64,000 bases of DNA, from assembly GCA_051294375.1 (NCBI GenBank), contig CM119269.1:11142883-11206882 (forward strand). Direction: 5' to 3'. The position numbers and the translations under genes are program-made. The number at the start of each line of letters is the position of its first letter. Within the stretch, counting starts at the first letter, position 1. This document shows, in pieces, positions 11,432 through 21,800 of the stretch. The notes under the pieces are model-generated. The model saw nothing but the letters and a program-made list of their open reading frames with translations. It had not been told where the DNA came from and did not search any database. This DNA is from Paraspadella gotoi. Its lineage: Eukaryota; Chaetognatha.

Positions 11432-11722
11432 GGGTCAAGGAGCTTTATTTTTATTTAACTTCGGCTTACCGAAGGTGGAGAAGCCACATACATACCCATA
11501 CTTTTTGATAATAATTAATGTATTCCAGTTATAGAGCTTGCCCTCTCAGAAATTCTGTAAGTAGTAGGCGCCAAAATTTTTAATTTACTACTCATAGTTA
11601 TTCTCCTTTTTTTTATTCATTTCATCATTATTTAATGTTTCCCTTTTTTCGTGACTTTCGTGACGTCATTTTCTCCATCACCAGCTGAATCGAACAAAGA
11701 AAGTAGTTCGACCCCGACTGAC
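11432..11722. other. Repeat fragment and intron-like sequence
   Basis: Positions 11440-11565 are the inverted partner of 8585-8720. The rest, toward 11722, would be intron if the minus-strand exon at 11723-11879 is real. No further receptor exon is visible to the left. Confidence 0.35.
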
Positions 11723-11879
11723 CAGTGAGATTGACGATGTTGGCGACGACGCCGAAGGAGAAAATGATGTAGATGGCGACCGTCCTGAACTCGTTGATCT
11801 TAAACATTTGACATATCTGAAGTCCCGGATCTTTCTCGAACCCGTTCCAAGCCACGGAGTCGCAGTAGTCGAAATCCAT
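11723..11879 (-). CDS. Putative seven-transmembrane receptor, first coding exon only
   Basis: On the minus strand an ATG in a strong context (ACCATGG, ATG at 11879-11877) opens a frame of 52 codons plus one base, ending at a GTCAGT donor. The peptide has an acidic, Cys-containing extracellular-type N-terminus (MDFDYCDSVAW, then C at about residue 25). It then has a hydrophobic run (TVAIYIIFSFGVVANIVNL) carrying the G-x-x-x-N pattern of transmembrane helix 1 in rhodopsin-family peptide receptors. The frame stays open upstream of this ATG with an NST glycosylation motif, so the true start could be earlier. No other receptor exon is recognised to the left, so this is either a first exon with a far-away remainder or a gene fragment. 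Confidence 0.35.
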
Positions 11880-12793
11880 GGTGGAGTTAACGTAAGCAGG
11901 CTGCGAGGTGGTCACCGCCTCCAAGGCGTGAAGGTCGATGCTTGTATTCGCAAGAAAATTCCGTCGGAGATTTGTTAAATGTGTAACTAAATACGTGACA
12001 CCGGATTTTCGATGAAACCAAGGTGACTATCTTGATTCAGCTATGTACTTATTTTTTTAACAATTAACAATTAACGATTATGATACTGATAGATCGATTA
12101 ACTTTTTCTATTAATTGTTTTTATACATTATAATTCTGAGGTTTTTTCTTGATGATAAGGTTTTTTTTCTGAGATTTTAGTTTCACCAACCATCCAGTAA
12201 TGAAGAAGATTTGGTAATCTCATAGTCATTTGGAAGCGACGTTGAAAAATTCGTAAAACTCATATTAGAGTTACTCATATTTCGAGCTGTAAAAATATTT
12301 AAATTTACACAGAAGTATTAAACGTATTTTTTTCTATTATTCTATTAACAAATTTATTATTTTTGGATATATTTCCAATGACAAATACGTGAAACTTTAT
12401 TCGAGCTAGTGAAACGACGAAAATATTCAACGCGTCTTTGCGAGACAACGCTCCTTCCATCTTTCGCTCGCTGTGCCACGCGCCTTCACTAACACTTGGG
12501 CAAGGAATATCACAGCGATTTCCTTGAGGTGAGTGTTTTCATATTTCTCTCTCCTATTAATCTAGTAATCCATGGAAAACTTTTCGCTTGAATTTTTATA
12601 AAAACCTTAAAAAATATTTTTTACGTAAATAAACTTCAAACTTTAAGAAAGTAAAATAGTAAAGAAAAACTTTTTTTCGTGCTTTGTAGTTGTATCCGCA
12701 ATAAATTATCAGCAGCCCTGTTTAACTGGCCATTATACTTTATAATTTATAATTTATAGTAATGAAAAATTTCAAGATTACGTGTTTTACGAT
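11880..12793. other. Intergenic, AT-rich; nothing recognised
   Basis: The 5' part may contain upstream sequence of the minus-strand exon. No other coding, RNA or repeat signal was found. Confidence 0.3.
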
Positions 12794-12982
12794 GAGATTG
12801 GTACAACTAATATAAAATTATCCATTCATTTCATCGATGATATTGCCCTTTCCCTATGAATTAAGTAGTATAATATTTCAAAGAATGTTTGGATTGTATA
12901 AAGGACCACTCCCATAAGTATTAGATTGGGGAATACTGTATTGTACTTCGAACTAGCATCGAAATACAAAGAGCTGCATTTA
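12794..12982 (+). repeat. Dispersed repeat family B, internally deleted copy
   Basis: Matches the family best seen at 30169-30483. It starts with an ATTGGTACAAC segment and ends with the GGACCACTCCCATAAGTATT and CTAGCATCGAAATACAA segments. The middle part (GACTTTGGACAGGCTTTGG) is missing here. Confidence 0.7.
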
Positions 12983-13256
12983 TGAGGAAGAAGATAAAAA
13001 AAAAATTCGTTTCTTTACGGAAAATAAAAATTAGGACCGTGACAATAATGATCTTAAATACGCTGAATTAATCGGATAAGATATTTGTTCTTATTTTTTA
13101 TTATTAAAATTTTTCTTCAAAATATTATTATTATATTTTATTATAAATATTTATTATTAATATTATATGATTAATTTTAAATTTTTTTTAAATGTTATTT
13201 CAAAGAATGTTTCGATTGTATTAGCCTAAATTCGACAAAATTTCAAAATGAACTTA

Positions 13257-13424
13257 TATGGTGGACTAAAAATCCACCAACCGTTCTAGTCCAGTGGTCG
13301 CCAAGCAGTTTAAAGGGACGGGGCACTTTAGTAAAGTCTTTACTCCCCTGTAACACGGTGTTACAGCCTGATCCAAAGCTCAGGGACTGCTTATATTGAA
13401 CGGTTCTGTCACTAACTCATAACA
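13257..13424 (+). repeat. SINE-like family A, left part, interrupted by an insertion
   Basis: Begins with the hairpin GGTGGACTAAAAATCCACC and continues through a degenerate tRNA T-arm (GTTCTAGTCCAGTGGTCGCC). It then carries the family tail (GTAACACGGTGTTACAG, CTCAGGGACTGCTTATATTG, CGGTTCTGTCACTAACTCAT). The unit resumes at 14974 after an inserted element. Confidence 0.7.
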
Positions 13425-13576
13425 GGCAGTGTCTACGAAACGCCTTTCTTAAACCATTGATTTCTAACTGTAAAAATTACTACTTTTTAGTGTCTCGTTT
13501 GATTCTTCTGGTCATTCTGGTCATTTCTCTCTTTTTTTCCTCTTTTTCTCTCTCTCTCTCTCTTTTTCTACCCACC

Positions 13577-13665
13577 TGCAGTGACGGACTACAGCCCGAT
13601 AAGCGTTCGGGACCTTGTGTGCAACGGATGGTGAACTGCTCGCGGCATCGTCTTCCACAACTATC
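13577..13665 (+). repeat. SINE-like family D tail fragment
   Basis: Shares GACGGACTACAGCCCGAT, GGGACCTTGTGTGC and AACTGCTCGCGG with the fuller copy at 57693-57938. A CT-rich tract follows directly. Confidence 0.65.
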
Positions 13666-13860
13666 TCTTTCTCTCTCTCTTTTGGTTTCTCTCTTTCTTT
13701 CTCTCTTTCTTTCGCTCTCTCTTTCTTTCTCTTTTTTTTGCTTTCTTTCATTCTATATCGCAATGTTGCCCATAATCTTTCTTCCTTTCTTTCTTTCTTT
13801 CCTTTCTTTCTTTCTTTCTTTCTTCCTTCCTCTCTCATTTTTTCTTTCTTTATTTATTTA
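13663..13860 (+). repeat. CT/TTTC simple repeat
   Basis: Pyrimidine-only microsatellite that changes from CTCT to TTTC/TTCC. It lies inside the 1.55-kb element. Confidence 0.8.
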
Positions 13861-13904
13861 ATTCTATATTGTGGTATTCTTTTCGTTTCGTTGTGTTTTG
13901 GTAT

Positions 13905-14090
13905 TTAGCGAAAACAAAGTTTAGATTTGTAGTACAATGATTTTTTTAATAGAAACAGACATGTTTCGACTCTTGTTCGAGTCTTCAAAAAACACTGATG
14001 AAGACTCGAGCAAGAGTCGAAACATGTCTTTTTCTATTAAATAAAATCGTTTGTAGCACAAACATAAACTTTGTTTTCGCTAAATTCTTT
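13905..14090. repeat. Foldback with about 85-bp arms
   Basis: TTAGCGAAAACAAAGTTTA at the left returns as TAAACTTTGTTTTCGCTAA at the right. The inner parts mirror each other through GACATGTTTCGACTC/GAGTCGAAACATGTC. Only the right-hand half carries an intact CTGATGA box. Confidence 0.75.
13990..14033 (+). ncRNA. Hammerhead-ribozyme-like motif (candidate)
   Basis: CTGATGA (13995-14001), an extra A, a perfect 5-bp stem II (GACTC/GAGTC) with a 6-base loop, GAAA (14019-14022), then C-AT-GTC, giving a two-base-pair stem III and a canonical GUC cleavage triplet. Stem I is weak: A-T, one mismatch, then three A-T pairs. The core elements match the hammerhead consensus. Activity is inferred only. Confidence 0.35.
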
Positions 14091-14171
14091 AATTCTTTAT
14101 TTTTTTTCTGTATTATTTATTCTTTAGTTTATGCTCCAAATACTTCGGTAACTCGCGATTTTTTTTTCTAT

Positions 14172-14264
14172 TTTGGTTGCTTAGCAGATTTAGTTCTATT
14201 TTGATTGCTTAGCAGATTTAGTCGACAGATTTTGCGGAATAATTTTCCGCAAAATCCTGTCGAC
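14172..14264. repeat. Short tandem duplication plus palindrome
   Basis: A 28-base unit (GATTGCTTAGCAGATTTAGT type) occurs twice, followed by an inverted repeat with arms of about 20 bases from GTCGACAG to CTGTCGAC (14221-14264). Confidence 0.75.
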
Positions 14265-14973
14265 ATGGGGAAAAAATAATTAAAAAATTGTCCTGATGCT
14301 TTAAGATAACGCAAAATGATGCGGTTTTTTAAGATTTAACAAGAATAATAACTAGTCCAACTAATAAAACTATAAAAACAAATAAATCTAAAGTCGAAAT
14401 GAAAAATAAACTACAATCACAAAAAATCACAAATTTCAAAGACATTCTATTAAAAATTTTTACTTTAAAGAAAACGCATTGCAAGCTTACTTTCTTTATA
14501 TTACAGATATAATTAGCTTATCATGTGGGGAATATTTTGCCTTAGTTTCAATCAATTTAAAAAATGTTCAGTTAGTTTAAAATCATGAAATAAAAAAATG
14601 CCATTTTTTGACTAACCATTTTAAAAAATTCATTGCAGACAAACGGTGAAACATTAACAAAAAATGCTTCTACCCTAGTAAAAGAATATGAAGGCAAACC
14701 CAAAAGCGAAATAAATAATTTTTCTTTTTTGATCTTCACCTTGAAAATTAGTGCTAAAATTGAAAATGTATAAAAATGGACAAGATTTTTGAAGATAAAA
14801 ATTGCTTAAAAACTATCTTTACTGTATCAAATTTATATGGGAATGGTTTTATTTACCCCATTGTTCGCCACTCTTTGTGATATAGCCCAAAGTATAAAAA
14901 ATTTAACATTCATATTTGAATAATAAGGAGATTCAGTTCATTTCTTGACAAAAGGCTTTTCGTAGACACTGCC

Positions 14974-15240
14974 AACAATTATTACTATCTCTTCATTGGT
15001 GAGCTCGATTTCCAAACACAACAGCAACTTTCAGTCGACATGCCTCAACCTGGCGACACACTTTCCGCCAACAACACATCAGGCGACATGGCTCAACTTG
15101 GTGCCGAACTTTCCACCAACAATTCACTAAAGAGACGCAACAGACTTCTCCCTAGGGGAGGGGGGATGTATGGTGGACGAAAAATCCACCATTGAACGGT
15201 TCTATCACTAACTCATAACAATTATTACTGTCTCTTCACA
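14974..15240 (+). repeat. SINE-like family A, continuation and second partial unit
   Basis: Continues the interrupted unit (TTACTATCTCTTCATTGGTG ... CAGTCGACATGCC ... AGACTTCTCCCTAGGGG). It then begins another unit (GGTGGACGAAAAATCCACC ... ACTAACTCATAACAATTATT) that lacks the tRNA part. Related sequence lies inverted at 58120-58670. Confidence 0.65.
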
Positions 15241-15449
15241 TAAAAATTTAATATATTAGATTTGATTATTATTTATTTCGTATTTAATACTGTAATGGGG
15301 AGAGTGATTTTAGTGTCTTCTGGAAATAGTATCGGAGATAATAATTAATATGGGCTTTTCCCAACCATCTGTTCCAAAACTTTGGAAGAACAACAGGTAG
15401 CGCTGTGAATGAGTCTTTTGTTTATATTTCCTTGCTTCTGCTCGTACCA

Positions 15450-15620
15450 ACGAACTAGCCAATCAACGCTGAAACTGACTGATGGGCAACGAACAACCAA
15501 TCAATTGTATATGGTACATTTTTTATTAAAGTTCATATCATTAATTATTGTGATTTTGCACCCTGGGAGCGAAAAAGTGTTCTTTTCGATCACTATTATT
15601 TCTTACCTCCGGCAATAGTT
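15450..15620 (+). promoter_or_regulatory. Possible promoter of the TBC gene
   Basis: Two CCAAT boxes (15459-15463 and 15497-15501) lie about 310-350 bases upstream of the first ATG, in a short non-repetitive stretch. No clear TATA box or initiator can be fixed, so this is positional inference. Confidence 0.25.
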
Positions 15621-15809
15621 ATTTCGATGACTAATATTGATGTGCCTAAACCCGTGACGAGCCAGTCATCATTCTAGAAAATCTTCCTCACTCTTTTCAG
15701 AGCGAAAAATTTTTTTATATTGTGTGTCGTAGACAATATTGGTTGTATAAATTTTTAGTGGAGAAACTACTAACTTTTTCCATGTCTTCGCCGTAAACTG
15801 CTACCGGAA

Positions 15810-18800
15810 ATGCTTGATATGACGGATTTGGACACGTTTCCGCTCAACATGAATAGTGACGTTCCTTCCCAGCGAAAAGCTAAATGGTCCTTTAAGGTCA
15901 GTCAATAGTTATCACCAATTTTTACTCTTTAATATCAATTTAACTACGTACGTTATGTTGACCATTTCACTAGATCATCCATGAGACGGTTGGCGTCTTT
16001 ATTCACGCGAGAGGTTCGCCGTCATCGACAGGAAATTCCCAGTCCCGTGGCGCGTCGCCTTTGCCCGATATCCTAGCGGGAAAAGTTCGTATAACAGGTG
16101 TGAGGCCCTGGGATGGTGACTAAGGTTTAGTATAGACTATGGAGTTACTACTTGAAAATGGATGAAAATCGTAGATAAAACTGTTCTCATGAAATAAATT
16201 ATACTGAATTTGACAAATTTTATTCCTGAAGTTAATATTCGAAAATTATCATCCTCGTAGTTGTGTTGTACAGGGAGGTCCAGCTCTTTTGGGACTTACT
16301 TGAAAAAATCGTTAGTACTAGTAAATAAAAAAAATAATTGAATGAAAATTAGTGCACCTGTAATTGTAATGATAATACATTCAATTAAAAATATTTACCT
16401 TTGGCAACCATGACCCTCTCCAAAGGTTCAGAGAAGGGGCTTATGCTTTTCCGACCGCGCTCGTTGAGAATGCTTTCATTTCTGTCACTATTATTTCTGT
16501 CAGAAAGTTGACAGTTCTAGATGGGATGCGTGGGACATTCTGCTATCCTACATTTTTATTAAACTAGGGGATTGCAGTCAGAAAAACTGCGCGGCCAAAA
16601 GTCAAGAGTCGCCATCTTTCATTTTGATTTTCAGCAAAATTTCTAAAAATCTTTTAAGGAAGTTGTGCGAAGAATTTTGACATGTTCTGCAAAAAAACTT
16701 TAATTACAGTATTTGCCGTTTGATTTTCCAGACGTTTATATCGATCAAAAGAAAATTTAGCCTAATTTCCAAATATAGTCCTGAGGCGAAAGAGGAAGGG
16801 TTTCGAGAGATAGACTGATCCTTAGTCGCCTCAGTCATTTTTTTCCTCCATCATGAACCGTTTTTGTGCTGAAAGAACTTGAAGTTAGTCCTGGACCTTC
16901 CTGTATTTTGTAACAAAGATGTCAATTTCTCTTCGATATTCAGAACGACTGCGTGACGGCCAAAAATTTATTCAATGGGTTCACGTTCCTAACTTCTCCG
17001 ACGGCGACGATAAAAGTGAAGATGAGGACGACGAACCCGCGGAAGTCAGTCGTTCGACCTCATTAGAATCAAAACGAAACGACACCGACGCTACCTGGCA
17101 AATCGTGGACGGAGTAGCCGGTATATTTGATGAAGAGAAATGACTTTTAAATATTTAAATCCTGTGTCTACGGTTTTTTTCATCAAGGTTAAGCCATTTC
17201 CCCTGCCTGTGAAGATCAGGACTTGGTGATTAATTTTATTAATTACTTCCTCTAACTTTCTCCAAATCTCTTGGTCCAAAAGGGTCCACTGGTCTTCCGC
17301 CTCCGCCTATTCCACCCCGAGCCTCCTCTTCTTCGTCGGCCTCTTCGGATCATCCTCCTCCGAAACTCGCTCCACCTTCTTCGGCCACCCCTCCACCGAT
17401 TCCCGCTCGATCACCCACCGCACCCGCCCCTCGCCTCAACGGCCACGCCCCCCATCGGCACTCTGGCAACTCGAGCGCCTCGCCCCGGGGCCCTTCCTCC
17501 ACTTCCTCCTCCATTCCGCCCTCTATATCCTTCGAGAAAGACTCATTGGCCGTCTCCTTCTGTGCCACGGATCCGCCCGTCGGTGCCGGTGGCGACGCCG
17601 GCGGCGATGACGACGAAGTGGACGACGAGGAGGCAATGCGTCGTCGAGGGATTTCGCCCACGTCGAAGTCTTTACCGCTAGCAAAGAGATACGAGACGCT
17701 CATCCGTTTCGAGATTGATGAACTGAGAAGCATCAAGCGGTCTCCTCAGGTTTGGGAGTTTTGGCATTAGACAGTAGACATTAAGGTTGTTCGAGTCGAC
17801 TTGATTTGAATATGGCAAATTTCAGAATTAATTCCAGAAGGCTTCATATTATAAAATGTGGTACCCCTTTTTTGTGACCAGAACAAAAGCTTTGTAATTA
17901 AGTTAACTGGGGAAGCGGTGATGGAAAGTTTTTAATTAACTCCGTTTTTTTTTTTTTTTTTTTGCCCTATCATGTAGGATTGCTCTTGGTCCTATTTGGT
18001 GCTGATATTGGCCGATGGAACTACACTACCGGCTCTGCACTTTCACGACGGTGGATCATCGGCCTTTGTGGCGGAAATCCAAAAATTACTCGTAGTCAGA
18101 CAGTAAGTCAAGACGAATTTAAATTATGACTGACACAAAAAATTACTACGTACGTATTATTTAGAAATCTCAAGATTAGCCAGGAAAAAAATTGTATCTG
18201 TCAATCGTTCATTTCTAGGTCTTCCTGCGATAGTCGACTTTTTCTTGTTACTTCTGCTGAAGCGGACCAAAGGTAAGGAGCCAATTTGCTCTGAAGCAAA
18301 CTAAAAAATAACTTTTTCGTTCAAACATTTTAGAGCCATGATCAAAAGCTTCGACGAGCTCAATTTATTTCCGGAATCTGCTCCAAATCTTATCACAGTA
18401 AGTACTATATATTATATTATTATTATATATTAATTCTATATTAACCCTGTATTTGTATATGTAAGCTAGTAATTTTTTGGCCAGAGAATATTTCATACAG
18501 GGTAATGATTCAAAACTTAGAAAATCCGTATCACTTCATCTTTTGTTTGTGACGCCTCGGGTGCATTTAAAGAAAAAAAATTAATTGAAGATACTCAACC
18601 TTAATGCAATGCAACAAAAACAAAAACAACTCCTGCCACATCATCCAAAAGAATCACAGCTGCTTTTCATAAATGCTTCTGAAAGATTGAGCCTCAGCTA
18701 AGAAGATGGTTTACCCTACGCCATTAATATTTTGGTTGAAAGTCATATAGGTCTCCCCCTTTAAAACGCCCTACTAAGCACAGTTTAAGGGAATTAGATG

Positions 18801-21800
18801 TAGATATTTTGCATGAAGCGATTTACTTGATATTTTATACAGAGCGTCCCAACTCTACCAGATTGGCTGAAACTGTGTGAACTAAATCAAAAAAAGAAAT
18901 TTTTACAGCATCTTAGATTTGCTTATGGCCATAGGATAGGAAAGATAAGATATCCCAGTAAATATTTCTAATTTGATTTTTCATTTTCTCTCTTTAAAAT
19001 TTTATTTTTAACATAGAAATGAGCTACTAGCGCGTATAATATTTGCTTTGGGTATGCTACATTTGCTACTTGCAGAATCCTTATAAATGCTCAAATCGAC
19101 TCGGGCTTGAGCGCACGGTTTCCCCACTTAGAAATAGAATAGTAGTTATTCTTATTCTTAAAAGCCTTCTTAATAATATAACATGCTGCTAGGGAACATT
19201 AATATATTTATTAGTGGTTTTAAGCTTTAAACCGGCACAGAGCAAATTCAACCTATGTTGCATTCTTTTTATTAGCGCAGCGTATTGTAAAAGCATTAAA
19301 AAATAAAATCTATATCACTATCAGAAAGAGAAAACAACAGTGATTATTTTAGTGTATTATAAAAAGATATTCAATAACTTTTTGCCTATAAAATCTGACG
19401 GTAAATATTATTCTAAGATTTGAATCACTACACTGTACATTGCTCAGCAATTAAAAAATATGATATGAAAAGGACTGACGTTTCATTATGATTTATATCA
19501 TAAAATGTCTTAAAACCCAATTAACTCTCGATTCACAAGTACAAGTACAAAATTTCAAAATCAACCTCATAAGACTGATCAATCATGTGTTTTTGCAAGT
19601 TGATGCAAAATATATCCGGAAGAAAAATAATAATATAATAATATAAGAAATATAACTAAAAACATAAATAAGATATAAAACCAATAATAAGTTTCCAGTC
19701 TACTTGCCACCATCCAAGAACTTTCCAATAAATTACATTTCAAGCAACATCTCTTCTTTTTAATTTTATCAAACTATGGGCCTGACATGCTACGCTTCGG
19801 CTTCCATCACTTTAAAAAAACATCAAAACATTTGTTTCAAATAAATAAATATACTGGCATTGATAAAATTTTAACTTTAGCTATAGATCATTTAATGCTC
19901 CTAAATGACAATTCGAGAAATGGTGGATTAGTTTCGATTTTTTTTATTACTTGCAAAAGTTAAGTTTAATCACATTATTACAGAATCGATTCAAACTTGT
20001 TTTTCCCCCAACTCTCGAGGTCATCCGGTGCATTTTTCTGTGCAGTACAAGGCAGTTCGATTCAATTAACGAATTCATTTTCACTGAAAATATTTTTAAA
20101 GTGAAGTTAAAAAATTGAGAAAATTGAAATTTTATTATTATTATTATTATTAATTGTTAAATTTTATCAACCATAGCTACTTATGTATGGGCAATGGGCA
20201 TAAGCTAAAGAAATTCTCGCATTATTAGTATCATATTTTCTTTTCTTTTAATTCTCATTGATTTTGATCGTGAATGTTGGTAAATTTATCGTATTAACTA
20301 TTTTGAATGACTACGTATTTTCCCGTTCTCTCTCTTTCGCTGGCTCGCTCGAAGACTTGATCTGATTAGGCAATCGGGAGTTCAGACTGTCAAACCCCAA
20401 CTACTTTCGAAAAGTTAATCTCCAAATTCTCCGCGATCGTAAAATTGTTCGTTTTCCGAATCTGAGCCTCAGCTTATTTACTTTGTTGAAATACTTATTC
20501 ACGACGTTGTCACAACTTTATAACTAAAACTTTGTTCCACTTTCTTCGATCGTTGTCGGCGATTCACCTCCGCACATCCACTTATTCTTATATCTTTCGG
20601 CGAGTTGAAATAATTTTCTTTTTAAAAGAATTTCAAAATACAAATCGACTATGAAATTAAATTTAAAATGGGCGGGGGTTCAAAACTGTAGTCTTGAAGT
20701 CGGCGTAAAAAATATATTTTTTAAAAAGTTCGATTTTAATGCTATCAAAATTACAATATTACTATGAAATTGGTACAACCAATATAAAAATTATCCATTC
20801 ATTTAATAAATAAGCTATCTTGTCCCTGACTTTGGACAGGCTTTGGTGGTTTAAGGCCTCCATCACACTTACAAGATAATAACATAGCAGGCTTCTGCAA
20901 GCTTTCAATCAAGACTCTCTCACAGTCTTATTTATTCACTCCCAGTGAACCTGGCTTTCCTATCAATGAAGTGGTATAATATTTCATATATAATAAAAAA
21001 AATGTTATCTTAAAATTCTGAACAAAATGCAAGCTACCCGAATCCGATCTTAAAATAGGGGTCGGAGCACCGCTCGATTCCAGCGGGGACGTCAATTTTA
21101 GACGTAACTAACATTTTATAAAATAATTACCATAACAATTGAACGAAATATGCTGACAATTCTTTGCGCACAATTTAAAACGATTAAATTAATATGATTT
21201 TTTTCCTTCTCTTTATTTCTTTGTTATTTCCCTAGCGGAACTATCTGAAAACAAAAGGCTCTTTAATTGTTTTGTTAAAAAAATGTTTTCGAGATCTTAA
21301 ATTTTACTTGAACATTTAGATTTTAGATAATGAAGTAACAACTAACATCTAGGAAAAGATCGTAAAAACGCCTCCCATCTTATGTTCATCATGCTTTATG
21401 CCTCTTGGAGACAACATTGTTCTTCCATTCCTATCTGACCTTATCTTCAGCTGTCCTCATCTCTAATATCTCTCCTCTCTAAATTTTTTTGTCTAAACTT
21501 TATTTGTATCTTTCTCTCTTTTTTCCTTTCACTCTCTCAAAAAATTTTATTACAAATTATGTATTTCGTGCTGATGAAGTCTTGCAATTAGAGCCAAAAC
21601 ATTTCTGTTTTAAATAAATCGTTGTTTGTAAACAAAGTTTTCTGATTATTCTGCCTTTAATTAGAGAAATAATTATTAAGTAATTGAAAGATTTTGGGAC
21701 CGGTCATTTTTCCTCGGTCGTTTCCGTTGACCTTTTCAAACCAGTCTTTTTTTATCATAATTGTTTATCAGTAAAAGATCGGCCGTATGAAACCATAGTT

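Larger units (their letters stand above)
13425..14973. mobile_element. 1.55-kb element with 23-bp terminal inverted repeats
   Basis: The left end GGCAGTGTCTACGAAACGCC and the inverted right end GGCAGTGTCTACGAAAAGCC match over 23 bases with one difference. AACA flanks both sides (13421-13424 and 14974-14977). The same host repeat at 15202-15238 reads CATAACAATTATTAC without the insert, giving an empty site and a 4-bp target duplication. The interior holds a SINE-D tail fragment (about 13577-13665), CT and TTTC tracts, a 180-bp foldback (13905-14090) and a GTCGACAG...CTGTCGAC palindrome. No transposase is visible, so it is non-autonomous and of uncertain superfamily. Confidence 0.7.

Noticed and set aside
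17271-17736. Alternative long frames on both strands over 17.27-17.74 kb
   Set aside because: Shadows of the GC-rich TBC exon 4. Only the frame ending YETLIRFEIDELRSIKRSPQ aligns with the family and keeps phase.
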